The translations under genes were made by a program, and so were the position numbers. From assembly GCF_010119235.1 (NCBI RefSeq), contig NZ_JAAATZ010000001.1:3192501-3256500 (forward strand): a DNA stretch of 64,000 nucleotides, written 5' to 3'. Of the stretch, positions 45,465 through 55,324 are shown one piece after another (within the stretch, counting starts at the first letter, position 1; each line of letters begins with the position of its first letter). The notes under the pieces are model-generated. The model did no database searches and was not told the origin of the DNA. It saw nothing but the letters and a program-made list of their open reading frames with translations. The stretch is from Flavobacterium phycosphaerae. Its GTDB lineage: Bacteria; Bacteroidota; Bacteroidia; Flavobacteriales; Flavobacteriaceae.

Positions 45465-47380
45465 TTAGAACTGAAATAGATGATATTATCGAACAGATTG
45501 ATAGTAAAAATAATTTCCTTTTAAGTGGTGGAGCTGGTAGTGGCAAAACTTATACACTGGTGCAAACCATTAGATTGATCATTGGTAAATATCCTACCGA
45601 ACGGGTTGCCTGTATCACCTTCACTAATGCAGCAGTCAAAGAAATTGAGGAAAGAATTGACGATGACAACCTTGATGTTTCAACTATTCACGATTTTTTA
45701 TGGGATTGTATTAAAAATTATCAATACGAACTAAAAAAAGCCCTAGTTGATTTAGCCAATAATGTTGATGTGAAGAAAATTAACATACTGAACCCCACAA
45801 TCGAAATGTTTAATGAAAATGGGATCCAGTATAAGGAAAACGTAAGTTTGATAAATGGTATTATTTCACATGATGAGCTTTTGATAATAGCCGAACACCT
45901 TTTTGAAAATTATATTAAACTTAATGATATAATCAAGGATAAATTTAAATTCATACTTGTTGACGAATATCAAGATACGAATGAATTAGTAATTAAGATT
46001 TTTTTAAAACATTTCAAAAAAAGTAAAAAGGTAAATATAGTTGGTTTTTTTGGCGACGCTATGCAATCCATTTATGATAATTCGATCGGTAGTTTGGATA
46101 GCTATAAAGGTAATTCAGGTGATTTGGTTAGAGAAATAAAAAAAGAACAGAATCGTCGTAATCCATTAAAAGTAATAGACTTAGCTAATAAACTGAGAAA
46201 TGATGGATTGGTACAAAAGGAATCTCAAGATTTAGATGCTCCAAATATGGATACTACTGGTAAGGTAAAACCCGGTGATATAAAATTTATATATTCATCA
46301 GAATATAATTTGGAAAAAGTACGTCAATATCTCGATTGGGATTTTAATGATGCTGAAAATACAAAGGAGTTAAATTTAACCCATAATTTAATAGCTAAAC
46401 AAGCTCAATTTTCGGCATTGATGAGTATCTATAATGATGACCAGATTTTAGAATATAAAAATTTAATCAATTCTTTTTTAAAGGAACATCCCGAAATAAT
46501 AGTTCTTGAAAGCGATACTTTCAGTGACGTTATAAAAAAAACAGGAATAAATCCTTCTAACGGCAATATGTTGAATTTTATAACTTCAAATCAAGATTTA
46601 TTTAATGAAGCCATAACTTATCCCTTCGAAGTTTTTAAGAAGATTTACTTGGATAGCGAGATACTGACCGATGATAAAAAACAAAAAGAAGGAGAAGAGA
46701 GCAAAAAGGGTTCAAAACGCGACAATCTCTTAAAGCATTTATTTAAAATTCAAAATTGTATACGTTTATACAAAGACGGATTTTACAATGATTTTTTAAA
46801 AACAACGAATTATAAAATTAACTCTATTAATGATAAAACTGTTTTGAAAAAGCAAATTGAAGATTTATCAAATATTGGTTCTAAGAGTATTGGAGAAATG
46901 ATTGATTTGGCAGACACTTACAAAATTATTATAAAAGACCAACGATTAGATGAGTATATTGCTAAAAAACAATATGTTTATAACAGGGTTTGTAAAGTTG
47001 GTTATACTGAATTTTTAAATCTTTTCAATTATTTAGAGGGCTATACCCCGTTCTCGACACAACATAAAACTAAAGGAAACGAATTTGATAATGTTTTAGT
47101 TATTCTAGATCGAGGAAATTGGAATAAATATAACTTCGAATATGTTTTTGATAATGGGAGTATTTATCAATCATTAATTGATGGCAAATCAAAGACAAAA
47201 TCTAAACTAGAAAGTTATCCAAAAATTAAAGAAAGGACACAAAAAATATTTTATGTATGCTGTACTAGAGCAAAAGAGAACTTAGCAGTTTTTTTTCATC
47301 TACCCTCCCCTGCAATCTTATCTACTGCTGAAAGCTGGTTTACAAAAGACAATTTAATTAATCTTGATTCAATTACTTAG
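45446..47380 (+). CDS. GajB-like UvrD/Rep-family helicase
   Basis: This 644-residue SF1 helicase has Walker A SGGAGSGKTYT (residues 27-37), motif Ia ITFTNAAVKEIEERI, Walker B LVDEYQDTNE, motif III FFGDAMQSIYD, motif V TQHKTKGNEFDNVLVI and motif VI YVCCTRAKENLAV. In Gabija, GajB works with the GajA nuclease against phage DNA. At 644 residues it is longer than the roughly 490-residue Bacillus GajB. Its start overlaps the end of the gajA-like frame by 19 bases. Confidence 0.87.
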   Translation: MAEGKLIRTEIDDIIEQIDSKNNFLLSGGAGSGKTYTLVQTIRLIIGKYPTERVACITFTNAAVKEIEERIDDDNLDVSTIHDFLWDCIKNYQYELKKALVDLANNVDVKKINILNPTIEMFNENGIQYKENVSLINGIISHDELLIIAEHLFENYIKLNDIIKDKFKFILVDEYQDTNELVIKIFLKHFKKSKKVNIVGFFGDAMQSIYDNSIGSLDSYKGNSGDLVREIKKEQNRRNPLKVIDLANKLRNDGLVQKESQDLDAPNMDTTGKVKPGDIKFIYSSEYNLEKVRQYLDWDFNDAENTKELNLTHNLIAKQAQFSALMSIYNDDQILEYKNLINSFLKEHPEIIVLESDTFSDVIKKTGINPSNGNMLNFITSNQDLFNEAITYPFEVFKKIYLDSEILTDDKKQKEGEESKKGSKRDNLLKHLFKIQNCIRLYKDGFYNDFLKTTNYKINSINDKTVLKKQIEDLSNIGSKSIGEMIDLADTYKIIIKDQRLDEYIAKKQYVYNRVCKVGYTEFLNLFNYLEGYTPFSTQHKTKGNEFDNVLVILDRGNWNKYNFEYVFDNGSIYQSLIDGKSKTKSKLESYPKIKERTQKIFYVCCTRAKENLAVFFHLPSPAILSTAESWFTKDNLINLDSIT

Positions 47381-47391
47381 ACATCATCTTT

Positions 47392-47706
47392 ATGACTACC
47401 AAAATCGCAAATCAAATAGCAGAACTTCTGAACAATCGAAATCAATTGACAGTACAATATACCGAAGAAAAAGCTTTAGCCAATAAAGACAATTATGTTT
47501 ATATATTAGATTTCGAAAAAGTTATTGCTTGTGCAGAAAGCAAAAAAGTACAATGGTATCAATGGGAAGTTTCTCATGTTTCAGTAGCAAAAGATTTTGA
47601 AGGGAAAGGATTTGGAAATAAAATTCTTTTAGATGCAGAACGTAAGGCACGTGCTGGGAACGCAAGAATTTTACAATGCACTAATAAATTTTATAATTCC
47701 TATTGA
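47392..47706 (+). CDS. GNAT acetyltransferase, C-terminally truncated
   Basis: A 104-residue GNAT domain. It has the acetyl-CoA motif A in VAKDFEGKGFGNKILLDAERKA and the following beta-5 strand ARILQCT, but then ends in NKFYNSY and a stop. Complete relatives continue about 35-45 residues (motif B). No frame downstream restores the family sequence, so this looks like a true truncation at a recombination junction. It starts 12 bp after the helicase, but its position at the island's edge suggests debris. Confidence 0.7.
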   Translation: MTTKIANQIAELLNNRNQLTVQYTEEKALANKDNYVYILDFEKVIACAESKKVQWYQWEVSHVSVAKDFEGKGFGNKILLDAERKARAGNARILQCTNKFYNSY

Positions 47707-47770
47707 TTCAAATATAGTTAAACATTGTAATTTTATTCATCACTAACATTGGAACATTACCAACATTACC

Positions 47771-48286
47771 TTATTTCTTTTTTACCCGAAACCATTTTGA
47801 TTCTTTATTATAATATACTTTAATAGAATCTTTGTTTAAGGCGGTTACTTTTAAGCCATCTTTATCCTGATTCAAATGCAGTTTCAAAAACTTGCCGTCT
47901 GAGCTTAAAAGGATTGTTTCTTGTGCCTTATTATCTACAGATTTAATATATCCAAAATAACGAACATTCGGAAATAAAGTTTTAGAGGTCGCCTTTGACA
48001 GCTCTTTTTTTAGTTCTTTCTTAGAAGATACATTATTTGAATTTATGCGTGTTCTTTTAGCTACTCCTTTAGAGCTGCACAGAAATGGATCTCTTATAAT
48101 CTTGTTCAATTCAAAAGTATCCTTTTTAAGTATTTTATTTTTAGCATCATAATTACTATTGGTAATAGTAGCAAAAGACAATGGCTCCTTTTTAACAAAA
48201 TATTGATTTACATATCTATAAATTACAGTTCCCCACAAGGATAACATCAATACTAATAAAACAACATTTAATTTCTTTTTCATCAA
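47771..48286 (-). CDS. GspC/PilP-like inner-membrane component
   Basis: This 171-residue protein has one N-terminal transmembrane helix (VVLLVLMLSLWGTVIYRY), a DPF motif (IIRDPFLC) and a C-terminal beta domain (YFGYIKSVDNKAQETILL, ALNKDSIKVYY) like the homology region of GspC/PilP. This domain links the inner-membrane platform to the secretin. It is the last gene of the 13-gene secretion operon, and its position fits this role. Confidence 0.7.
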   Translation of the reverse strand: MMKKKLNVVLLVLMLSLWGTVIYRYVNQYFVKKEPLSFATITNSNYDAKNKILKKDTFELNKIIRDPFLCSSKGVAKRTRINSNNVSSKKELKKELSKATSKTLFPNVRYFGYIKSVDNKAQETILLSSDGKFLKLHLNQDKDGLKVTALNKDSIKVYYNKESKWFRVKKK

Positions 48287-48300
48287 CTAAAAAATGAGTT

Positions 48301-49257
48301 TTAATTTACTGTAAATTTAAAAGGCACATTATACAATCCTGTATTTCCGGCTAAATCCTTTGCTTTTACTCTCCAATAATAATCTCCGGCTGTTGAAAAT
48401 GACTGTTGGAAACTCGTTGTTGCAGTATTCGATGACTGAAGAATTGAAGTAAAGTTTACATCGCTGGAAAATTCTATCGTATAGGATATGGCTGATTGAA
48501 TGGCTCCAACATCTGCAGGGATGGTCCAGGTAAAGTTTATCGGTTCATTTATAGTTTGTGATGAATTAGCTGCTGGTAAAGCGTTTGCAGGAGTATTTGG
48601 AATACTTCTGTCTAAATAAAAATTTCTCGAAGAGAACATCGTGGCACTAGTACTGTTTACTCCTTTTATCTTCCATTTATATTGGGCATCATTAGCCAAT
48701 ATAGTACTGTTTAAGGTAAGAGATGTGACAGTTAAGTTAGATTGCTGATTAACTATAGACGCTGCATTGGTAACATTAATCAACTCAAAACTATAACTAT
48801 CAGCAGCAGTTAAACTTTGCCAAGATAAAATTACGGCTGTATTATTAGTATAAAAATTATCGGATGGATTAGATAATATAATTTGCTGATTAGTTAAATC
48901 GTTAGTCTCATAAACCGCAAAATTATAGTTAAAAGTATAAGTAGAAGAATATGCAAAGTTTTCACCTCTAACACGCCATTGATAATTCCCTTGGGTCAAA
49001 GGAAAACTAAAATGATTTTGACTGACTAATGAATCTAAAACCATATTAGAATTGGTTGAGTAAACTTGTATTCTGTATTTGTCAGCGCCATCGAGTTCAT
49101 TCCATTGAAAATCTACTACATTACTGTAAATAGATTGGCTGTTTTGCGGATATATAATTTGTACAACATCGTTAGTGATATCTTTCTCTATAATATCTTC
49201 ACAAGAACACAAAGAAATCAAAGTCAGTACGATGATTATGCTATTTATTGCTTTCAT
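48301..49257 (-). CDS. Lipoprotein with fibronectin type III-like domains, secretion-operon member
   Basis: This 318-residue protein has a lipoprotein-type signal (ISLCSC, acylated Cys near 19). Three FnIII-like domains follow, each with the strand motif Y.W+V+ (NYQWRVRGEN, QYKWKIKGVN, DYYWRVKAKD). It is probably a periplasmic or surface lipoprotein. In this operon it could act as a pilotin or as a substrate-binding or surface adaptor (inference). It lies between the GspC/PilP-like and PilO-like genes and overlaps the latter by 17 bases. Confidence 0.75.
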   Translation of the reverse strand: MKAINSIIIVLTLISLCSCEDIIEKDITNDVVQIIYPQNSQSIYSNVVDFQWNELDGADKYRIQVYSTNSNMVLDSLVSQNHFSFPLTQGNYQWRVRGENFAYSSTYTFNYNFAVYETNDLTNQQIILSNPSDNFYTNNTAVILSWQSLTAADSYSFELINVTNAASIVNQQSNLTVTSLTLNSTILANDAQYKWKIKGVNSTSATMFSSRNFYLDRSIPNTPANALPAANSSQTINEPINFTWTIPADVGAIQSAISYTIEFSSDVNFTSILQSSNTATTSFQQSFSTAGDYYWRVKAKDLAGNTGLYNVPFKFTVN

Positions 49258-49765
49258 AATTTTGGAATATTAGTTTTAAATGTAACATTTCTTTTTTAGT
49301 GTTTTTTTTATCAGTATAAAAGGCAAGGCTTATTATTTTTGAATAGTCAAATTGTTTTTCAAATTTATAGGTCAAGTCCAATAACTGATTATAGCTTCCT
49401 GTTAAATCTATTTCATAAGTATAAACCTGATAATCATCGTATACAAAATTGTGAATGGGTTGTAAATTATTAATCGAAATTTCGGAGCCATTTTTCACTA
49501 AAAAATCAATGATTTCCTGTTGAATTTTTTCTTTTTCAACCCCTTCTTTACCAATCAGTTTATCTAACCCAGCCACTTGGTTGCTCAAAACTCTAATATT
49601 GGAAGTTTGATTATTCATTAGCGCTTTTTTATCTCTCAAAACATTATTTTCCGTATACAATAAAATCAAATTACTGAAAGATCTCTTGTAAGCAGTTATA
49701 GAAAGTATTATAAAAAATACAATCAGAAATTTAAATTTGAGTTTATAGCTGTATTCATTAAACAT
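49241..49765 (-). CDS. PilO/GspM-like inner-membrane component
   Basis: This 174-residue protein has one N-terminal transmembrane helix (FKFLIVFFIILSITAY), a coiled-coil segment (about residues 35-90) and a small C-terminal domain with INNLQPIHNF and the YEIDLTGSYNQLLDLTYKFE motif. The last is typical of PilO/GspM (ferredoxin-like fold). It forms the alignment subcomplex with the PilM-PilN-like protein. Its ATG overlaps the corrected stop of that gene by eight bases. Confidence 0.8.
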   Translation of the reverse strand: MFNEYSYKLKFKFLIVFFIILSITAYKRSFSNLILLYTENNVLRDKKALMNNQTSNIRVLSNQVAGLDKLIGKEGVEKEKIQQEIIDFLVKNGSEISINNLQPIHNFVYDDYQVYTYEIDLTGSYNQLLDLTYKFEKQFDYSKIISLAFYTDKKNTKKEMLHLKLIFQNYESNK

Positions 49766-50944
49766 CCTTGATAGTGATTTTTAATTCAAAATAAGATATG
49801 TTTTGTTTGTCTCTTTTAATAGATATTATCTCCAATTTTTGCAACCATTTTTCATTTTTTAAAGAATCAATCCAATCATTAAAAGCAGTTTCATTAACAG
49901 TATTCCCTCTCAATAAAATGATTTTATAATCAAATTCAACCTTTTCGGTTTTTTTGATTTCTTTTTTAATGGGTACACTTCCAAATAAGAAAAATTGATG
50001 GCAGCCGGAATTGATTTTGACAATTCATAACAATAAAATGAGATAAACTTCTTCGAAGAAAAACCAGTTTCAGCAAGAATTTTAAGTTTTTTTTCCTTTT
50101 GAAGTTCTAAATCATTAATAACCATATATGACTTATTTGTAAAACTGTTTTCTAAATTTAAAGTTGCATTTTTATAAATGAAATATTGAGTTAAACCATA
50201 ACTGGCAAGCAGTAAACAAAAAAAACCAACTAACATTACAACTCCCGATTTTTCAAAAACCTTTCTATAAATAACCTCCTCGTAATCTATCTGACCACTA
50301 CTACTTTTTTGAATAGTATTTTGATTGATATAAAAATTAATGGCAGCCCCATATAATGGAAGATGGAAATTAGTAATCGAGGCCGTTCCAATAGCATAAT
50401 TTTCAGTTTTGTTATCTTCAACAGTTTTTGAAATAGCATTTAAAGTGTTATTATTAAATTCAAGTACTGTTTCATTGGATAAGAGTTTACCTTTATCAAG
50501 TAAATCATTAACCAAAACTGCAGTTAAACCACCAATATAAAAATCAATAATCTGGATTTCATTTTTATGAAAAAGACCAATCAATTCGTCTAATACAGTA
50601 GCTCTGCAAAAACTCAAAAATTGACTGTCTTGAGTATTATAACTGGTATAATGTATTGATTTATAATCTAAATTTTTTAACCATTCAGTATCAGCCTCAT
50701 TTTTTAAGTCAATCTTTTTATTCAATATTCCTTTGCCATCCAACAAAAGAATCGACGGATTTCCGGTATCCAGTTTAGCTTTTAAGCTTTCAATATCAGA
50801 AAAAACCAAATTTTCAACAATATCTAACTGCGACTTGTTTTTCTTTACTTTCAAAAGAAAATAAGAATCACCTTCACCAGTCCTAAAGACTCCGATTAGA
50901 TTAAGGGCCTTAAAATTTACTATTTTATGAAATAAAAAATTCAT
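49758..50944 (-). CDS. PilM-PilN/GspL-like assembly protein, C-terminal frameshift
   Basis: As written the frame ends at 49910 (344 residues). One base missing in the T6 run at 49962-49967 (an A run on the coding strand) would let it continue to 49758 and give 395 residues. The restored tail (IILLRGNTVNETAFNDWIDSLKN, NISYFELKITIKDV) is typical of PilN. The first 230 residues look like a degenerate actin-like PilM/GspL cytoplasmic domain. A transmembrane helix (VVMLVGFFCLLLASYGL) and the PilN periplasmic part follow. It is probably the cytoplasm-to-periplasm scaffold of the machine. Confidence 0.75.
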
Positions 50945-52863
50945 TAATAAACAACTGTCGGTTTAATAAAAATATGAAGTTTCGAAGTACTTTTTGCCTT
51001 TTTTCTGCTACTGAAAAACCATTTAATTATAGGTATTCTTGATATCAAGGGAACACCTGAACCTGAATTCTCTCTTTCCAATTCATCTAATCCACCTAGC
51101 AATATCATTTCATTATTTTTAACTCTCACCAAAGATTCAAATTTTTGTGTGGCCTTACCCGGCGGTGCTGTAGCCCCTGCTCTGGCTAGGAAAGAACTTT
51201 TTTCAACAACTATATTAAGAGTAACATTTTCGTCAGTAGAAACAAATGGTTTTATAGATAGACTTAAATTAGCATCAGTAGATTTCCAAGATCCTGACTG
51301 CAAAATATTATTATTTATCCCACTATTAATTAACTGATTAGTTTGCTCAAAATAGTAACTAGTTTCCCCAATTGCTAATTTGGCCTCGTGACCACTAATC
51401 GTGGCTATTTTCGGAGTTGACTCAATTTTAATAATAGAATTATTCTCAAGTGCTTGTAGATTCAAATAGAAAGCTTCAGTTACTTTTCCCAATTTAATTA
51501 ATCCGAGTCCATTAAATGCATCTATCAAATTGTTCACTGAACCACCATTTAGATTAACATCAGTTGTAGGGAATAGAACTCCGCTGGTTTGTTTAATATT
51601 GCTTTTATCAATACCAGCCTTAATACCGGTTTGAATATCATATGATTTATTATACTGTACGATAATAACTTCTATTTGAACTAAGGGAACTACTTTATCA
51701 ATTTGTTTAATATAGACACGCAATTCATCAATCAAAGACTTGGCACCAGAAACAACTAAACCATTCAATTCAACAAATTCCTTAATTTCCAATTTTTCAG
51801 TAAAAACTCTTGGCAATGAAGTCAAAACAGATTCAATAGAACGATTTTCAAGCTGAATGATTTCTGTTGCCCTTAGCCCTTCTGTTACCTGTTCCCCTAT
51901 TAAGTAATAGTCATTCTGCTTTTTGAATGCATATTTTTTGCCTTTAAAAATATTTGCCAATAAATCATCGAAAGTTAGATTATCAACTTGCAATGATGTC
52001 TTTTCATTTTCAGGCTTATTATAGAAAAAATAATTGATTTTTAATTTTTCTGCAGCCTCTTCAATTAAATCGGTGGCATCAGCAACATTGGCTTTAACAT
52101 CTAAAAATCCATTCTTATTAACATCCACCTGAAAAAATCCGGGAGCATCAGCGGCTAATTTTTGAGGTTTATTTTTAACGGTATTGTTTTTTTCCGTGGC
52201 AGTTGAAACTGAGTTCTGACTACTCCTTTCTAAAAGATAAAACCCATTATCGTCTTTAGTAGCAGTAAGACTATTTGATTTAGCCATCATCTCGATAACC
52301 TGATCAAAGGGACGGTTTAGAATGTAGGAGGATACTTTTTGAGTTTTAATGTCAGGGGCCATAATGATATTTTTCCCCGACTTGTCAATTATAGCCTGAA
52401 CTACATTAGGCAAAGAATCATTCTCAAGTTTAACGGAAAGAAAATCATTTAAATTGTTATAGGTGACATCAATTATTTTGAGCTCTTTTTTAGGAATGAC
52501 TTTAATCTCCATTCTCTTTTTGAAGATGATAATATTATTAACAAAATCAACATCAAGATCATATTTCTGAACCAAAAAAGTAAAAACATCCTTTACGGTT
52601 ACATCGAAAAAATTATTAACAACAGGTTGATTTAAATCTGTATCAACACTAACGTTCAACTGATGTTCTTGAGCTATCGAGTTGATAAAATCATATAATG
52701 TTAAACCGGAAACATCTGTTTTCATTACATCATTCAGTCCTTTTTTAATCTTCGAAAAATCTTCGAACTTCTTATTAATCTCCGTATAATCTTGTTGACC
52801 AAACGAAAGGTTAATAACAAAAAATCCAATAACAGTATATATAATTTTGTTTATCATTATCAA
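50944..52863 (-). CDS. Secretin, GspD/PilQ-like outer-membrane channel
   Basis: This 639-residue protein has a signal peptide (ending near NLSFGQ) and two STN/N0-like modules (residues about 45-120 and 140-210). Further N-domains with the pattern TEIIQLENRSIESVL follow, then a C-terminal secretin domain: VQIEVIIVQYN, PKIATISGHEAKLAIGE, and the signature EMILLGGLDELERENSGSGVPLISRIPIIKWFF. It forms the outer-membrane pore. It overlaps the GspE gene by four bases. Confidence 0.92.
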   Translation of the reverse strand: MIMINKIIYTVIGFFVINLSFGQQDYTEINKKFEDFSKIKKGLNDVMKTDVSGLTLYDFINSIAQEHQLNVSVDTDLNQPVVNNFFDVTVKDVFTFLVQKYDLDVDFVNNIIIFKKRMEIKVIPKKELKIIDVTYNNLNDFLSVKLENDSLPNVVQAIIDKSGKNIIMAPDIKTQKVSSYILNRPFDQVIEMMAKSNSLTATKDDNGFYLLERSSQNSVSTATEKNNTVKNKPQKLAADAPGFFQVDVNKNGFLDVKANVADATDLIEEAAEKLKINYFFYNKPENEKTSLQVDNLTFDDLLANIFKGKKYAFKKQNDYYLIGEQVTEGLRATEIIQLENRSIESVLTSLPRVFTEKLEIKEFVELNGLVVSGAKSLIDELRVYIKQIDKVVPLVQIEVIIVQYNKSYDIQTGIKAGIDKSNIKQTSGVLFPTTDVNLNGGSVNNLIDAFNGLGLIKLGKVTEAFYLNLQALENNSIIKIESTPKIATISGHEAKLAIGETSYYFEQTNQLINSGINNNILQSGSWKSTDANLSLSIKPFVSTDENVTLNIVVEKSSFLARAGATAPPGKATQKFESLVRVKNNEMILLGGLDELERENSGSGVPLISRIPIIKWFFSSRKKAKSTSKLHIFIKPTVVY

Positions 52864-54263
52864 GCATTGATTAAAATTGAATAAATTTCCTCCAGTGCAG
52901 TTTCACCGCTTGAAAGTATATCAAAAGCCCTATCTGGTAGAGACTTATGATTAGCCTTATCACTGAATATAGTATTTACTTCATTATTTTTTATGTGGTT
53001 TGCTGTTTTAAAATCTACGTTTAATATCTCGTATATTGCTTTTCTACCACTATAACCGGTATGATAACATTTATTACATCCAATAGCTTTATACAATTTA
53101 TCAATTTTGTAAGGTATTTGAAAACTACTGGGAAAGTCTTCTGCAGTAAAGTCAATGGGTAGTTTACAATGGGAACAAAGTTTTCTGATTAAGCGTTGTG
53201 CTACTGAAATATTTAACGTTTCAGCAATTAAATATGGTGGTATACCCATATCAATTAATCTGGCAACAGTTCCTACTGCCGAATTGGTATGTATGGTAGA
53301 TAAAACCAAGTGACCGGTTAACGAAGCTCTTATTGCCATCATAGCGGTCTCAGAATCCCTGATTTCTCCAAGCATAATGATGTCTGGGTCTTGACGAAGA
53401 AAAGATCGTAAAGTTGAAGCAAATGTTAATCCAATGTCTTCTTTAAGCTGAACCTGATTTATTCCTTTAAGAGTATACTCTATTGGATCTTCAACAGTAA
53501 CTATATTGCGGACTGTATCATTTAATAATTTCAAAGTAGCATACAGAGTGGTAGTTTTACCTGAACCGGTTGGACCACTAATTAAAATGATTCCATTAGG
53601 CTTTTTAATAGCTTCAAGATAATAGTGCAACTCATCACCATCCAAACCTAGTGTATTCAAATCAATATTAGAAGCATCATTGCCTAACAAACGCATCACA
53701 ATCTTTTCTCCAAAGAGTGTCGGTAAAATAGAAACCCTTATATCATAGGAATCATTGGTAATCCTACCATCTTGAGGCAATCTTTTCTCAGTAATATTAA
53801 GCTTTGCTTTAATTTTTACTTTATTGACTAACTCTAAATAATTTTCTTTATCTATTTTATAGCGTTCAATAAGCTGACCGTCAATCCTAAATCTGATTCT
53901 GGCATCCAACTCATATATTTCAAAATGAATATCACTACTTTTTAGTGACTTTGCTTCGTAAAGCAAATTTTCTAAAAAATCTCCTTTATCTATATTTAAA
54001 GATTGTGAAGCATTACTACCTCTATCTTTTCTGTAATATAACGAGAGTGCTTTTTCGATTTCATTACTTTCAAAAGGTAAAAAAAATACATCTTTTCCCA
54101 AAAGCAACTCCAACTCTTCTATAGAATCTTTAGTGTTATAAGTAGTATCTACAAAAAAAGTTATGCTGTTCTCATCAGCATTTTTAGGCACAATCTTATA
54201 ATGATTAGCTAAATCACTCGAAATAATATGTTGATTTTCGGGAGTAATATTGATTTCTTGCAT
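52860..54263 (-). CDS. GspE/PilB-type secretion ATPase
   Basis: This 467-residue hexameric ATPase has Walker A ISGPTGSGKTTT near residue 230, the Asp box VTVEDPIEY, Walker B IIMLGEIRD, the His box STIHTNSA and a tetracysteine zinc element (CSHCK and CNKCYHTG). The N-terminal domain is short. It powers pseudopilus or pilus extension. No PilT-type retraction ATPase is in the operon, which favours a type II secretion-like use over twitching. Confidence 0.95.
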   Translation of the reverse strand: MQEINITPENQHIISSDLANHYKIVPKNADENSITFFVDTTYNTKDSIEELELLLGKDVFFLPFESNEIEKALSLYYRKDRGSNASQSLNIDKGDFLENLLYEAKSLKSSDIHFEIYELDARIRFRIDGQLIERYKIDKENYLELVNKVKIKAKLNITEKRLPQDGRITNDSYDIRVSILPTLFGEKIVMRLLGNDASNIDLNTLGLDGDELHYYLEAIKKPNGIILISGPTGSGKTTTLYATLKLLNDTVRNIVTVEDPIEYTLKGINQVQLKEDIGLTFASTLRSFLRQDPDIIMLGEIRDSETAMMAIRASLTGHLVLSTIHTNSAVGTVARLIDMGIPPYLIAETLNISVAQRLIRKLCSHCKLPIDFTAEDFPSSFQIPYKIDKLYKAIGCNKCYHTGYSGRKAIYEILNVDFKTANHIKNNEVNTIFSDKANHKSLPDRAFDILSSGETALEEIYSILINA

Positions 54264-54267
54264 GGTC

Positions 54268-54750
54268 TTATATTATGGTCATTTTAGTATAATTAAGCAA
54301 AAAATCTTTTAGTAAAAATAACAGTAATAGCAAAGCTGAAAACCCAGCTAAGGGGATTGTTTTTTCTTTCATTCCTTTTTGAAACAATAGGTACAATACA
54401 ATCGAAAAAATCATGGAGAGTATAAAAAAAAGAATGTAATTAAAATTTAAAAACAAGGGAGTAATACTAATGAAAAATAACAAATCTCCTAAACCGAAAT
54501 AATGGGAAAAGGGGTTTAATAGCTTTCTGTTTTTTAAGCTCATATACAATACTAAAACTGCTATTATTACTATAAAAAACAACATATTGGTTATATATAT
54601 AGAACTCATCAATCCGGATTTTTTATTAAATAGGAAAACAGAAAACAAAAAAATCAATACAGGCAATACTACATGTATCTTCCTGAACTTCAAATCCTGA
54701 AATAGCACTATAATTAAGCTCAATAGCAATCCTGTAATAATAAAATCCAA
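54268..54750 (-). CDS. Minimal type IV prepilin peptidase (A24 family)
   Basis: This 160-residue polytopic protein has about six hydrophobic segments. The two catalytic aspartates of A24 peptidases are visible: Asp19 in FQDLKFRKIH and Asp89 in the GLGD motif (GxGD). It lacks the N-terminal zinc/methylase domain of PilD/GspO, so it may cleave without N-methylation. Its position between the major pilin and the ATPase strongly supports the call. All predicted substrates in the operon carry Ala at -1. Confidence 0.83.
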   Translation of the reverse strand: MDFIITGLLLSLIIVLFQDLKFRKIHVVLPVLIFLFSVFLFNKKSGLMSSIYITNMLFFIVIIAVLVLYMSLKNRKLLNPFSHYFGLGDLLFFISITPLFLNFNYILFFILSMIFSIVLYLLFQKGMKEKTIPLAGFSALLLLLFLLKDFLLNYTKMTII

Positions 54751-54751
54751 T

Positions 54752-55186
54752 CTACTCCTTTGTTACTTCCGTTAATATTTTCTTATTGTCAATTTCCCAT
54801 GTATTAAAGGCACCATCACTATCTAAATCAGAAACAGAAGTGGCTCTGGCCAAAAAAGAATCGTTGGTAGCATCTATAACCTCCACTTTATAAACAGCTT
54901 GTCCTCCTTGATCCACAGTCAACTCTTGTTCAAAACCTAACTCCTCAAGATTATTGCTGTATTTTGAATACCGGTAAAAATGGCTTTTTTCCAGCCCGTA
55001 AACTTGATTCAGCATAGCCTGAGCTTCTATGGCTTTAGCCTGACTGATAACCGCAGTTTGATTGGGTAAAACCATTAAAAGAATAATTCCAATTATGCAC
55101 AGTACAATTAATATTTCAGTCATAGAGTAGGCTTTAACCATAGTTCCTTTAATTTTTTTAACCATTTTAATTCCTGACTTTTTCAT
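54752..55186 (-). CDS. Major pseudopilin, GspG-like
   Basis: A 144-residue prepilin with a basic leader and the processing site VKA/YSMTEILIVL (Ala19 at -1, Glu24 at +5). A hydrophobic helix follows, then a small C-terminal domain with DSDGAFNTWEI, an acidic loop like the calcium site of GspG. ATGs at residues 8 and 16 are alternative starts. It should build the pseudopilus shaft. Confidence 0.88.
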   Translation of the reverse strand: MKKSGIKMVKKIKGTMVKAYSMTEILIVLCIIGIILLMVLPNQTAVISQAKAIEAQAMLNQVYGLEKSHFYRYSKYSNNLEELGFEQELTVDQGGQAVYKVEVIDATNDSFLARATSVSDLDSDGAFNTWEIDNKKILTEVTKE

Positions 55187-55324
55187 CTTCTATTATAATT
55201 TAAGGATAAAATTTATTGCTTATTTAGCATCTGAATTCGCAATTCAGTGTTATTAATAATTTGACTTCTAATTAAAGGTTTTTTTTTAATTATACAAGGT
55301 ATTTCCTAAATTAATACTATTCCT

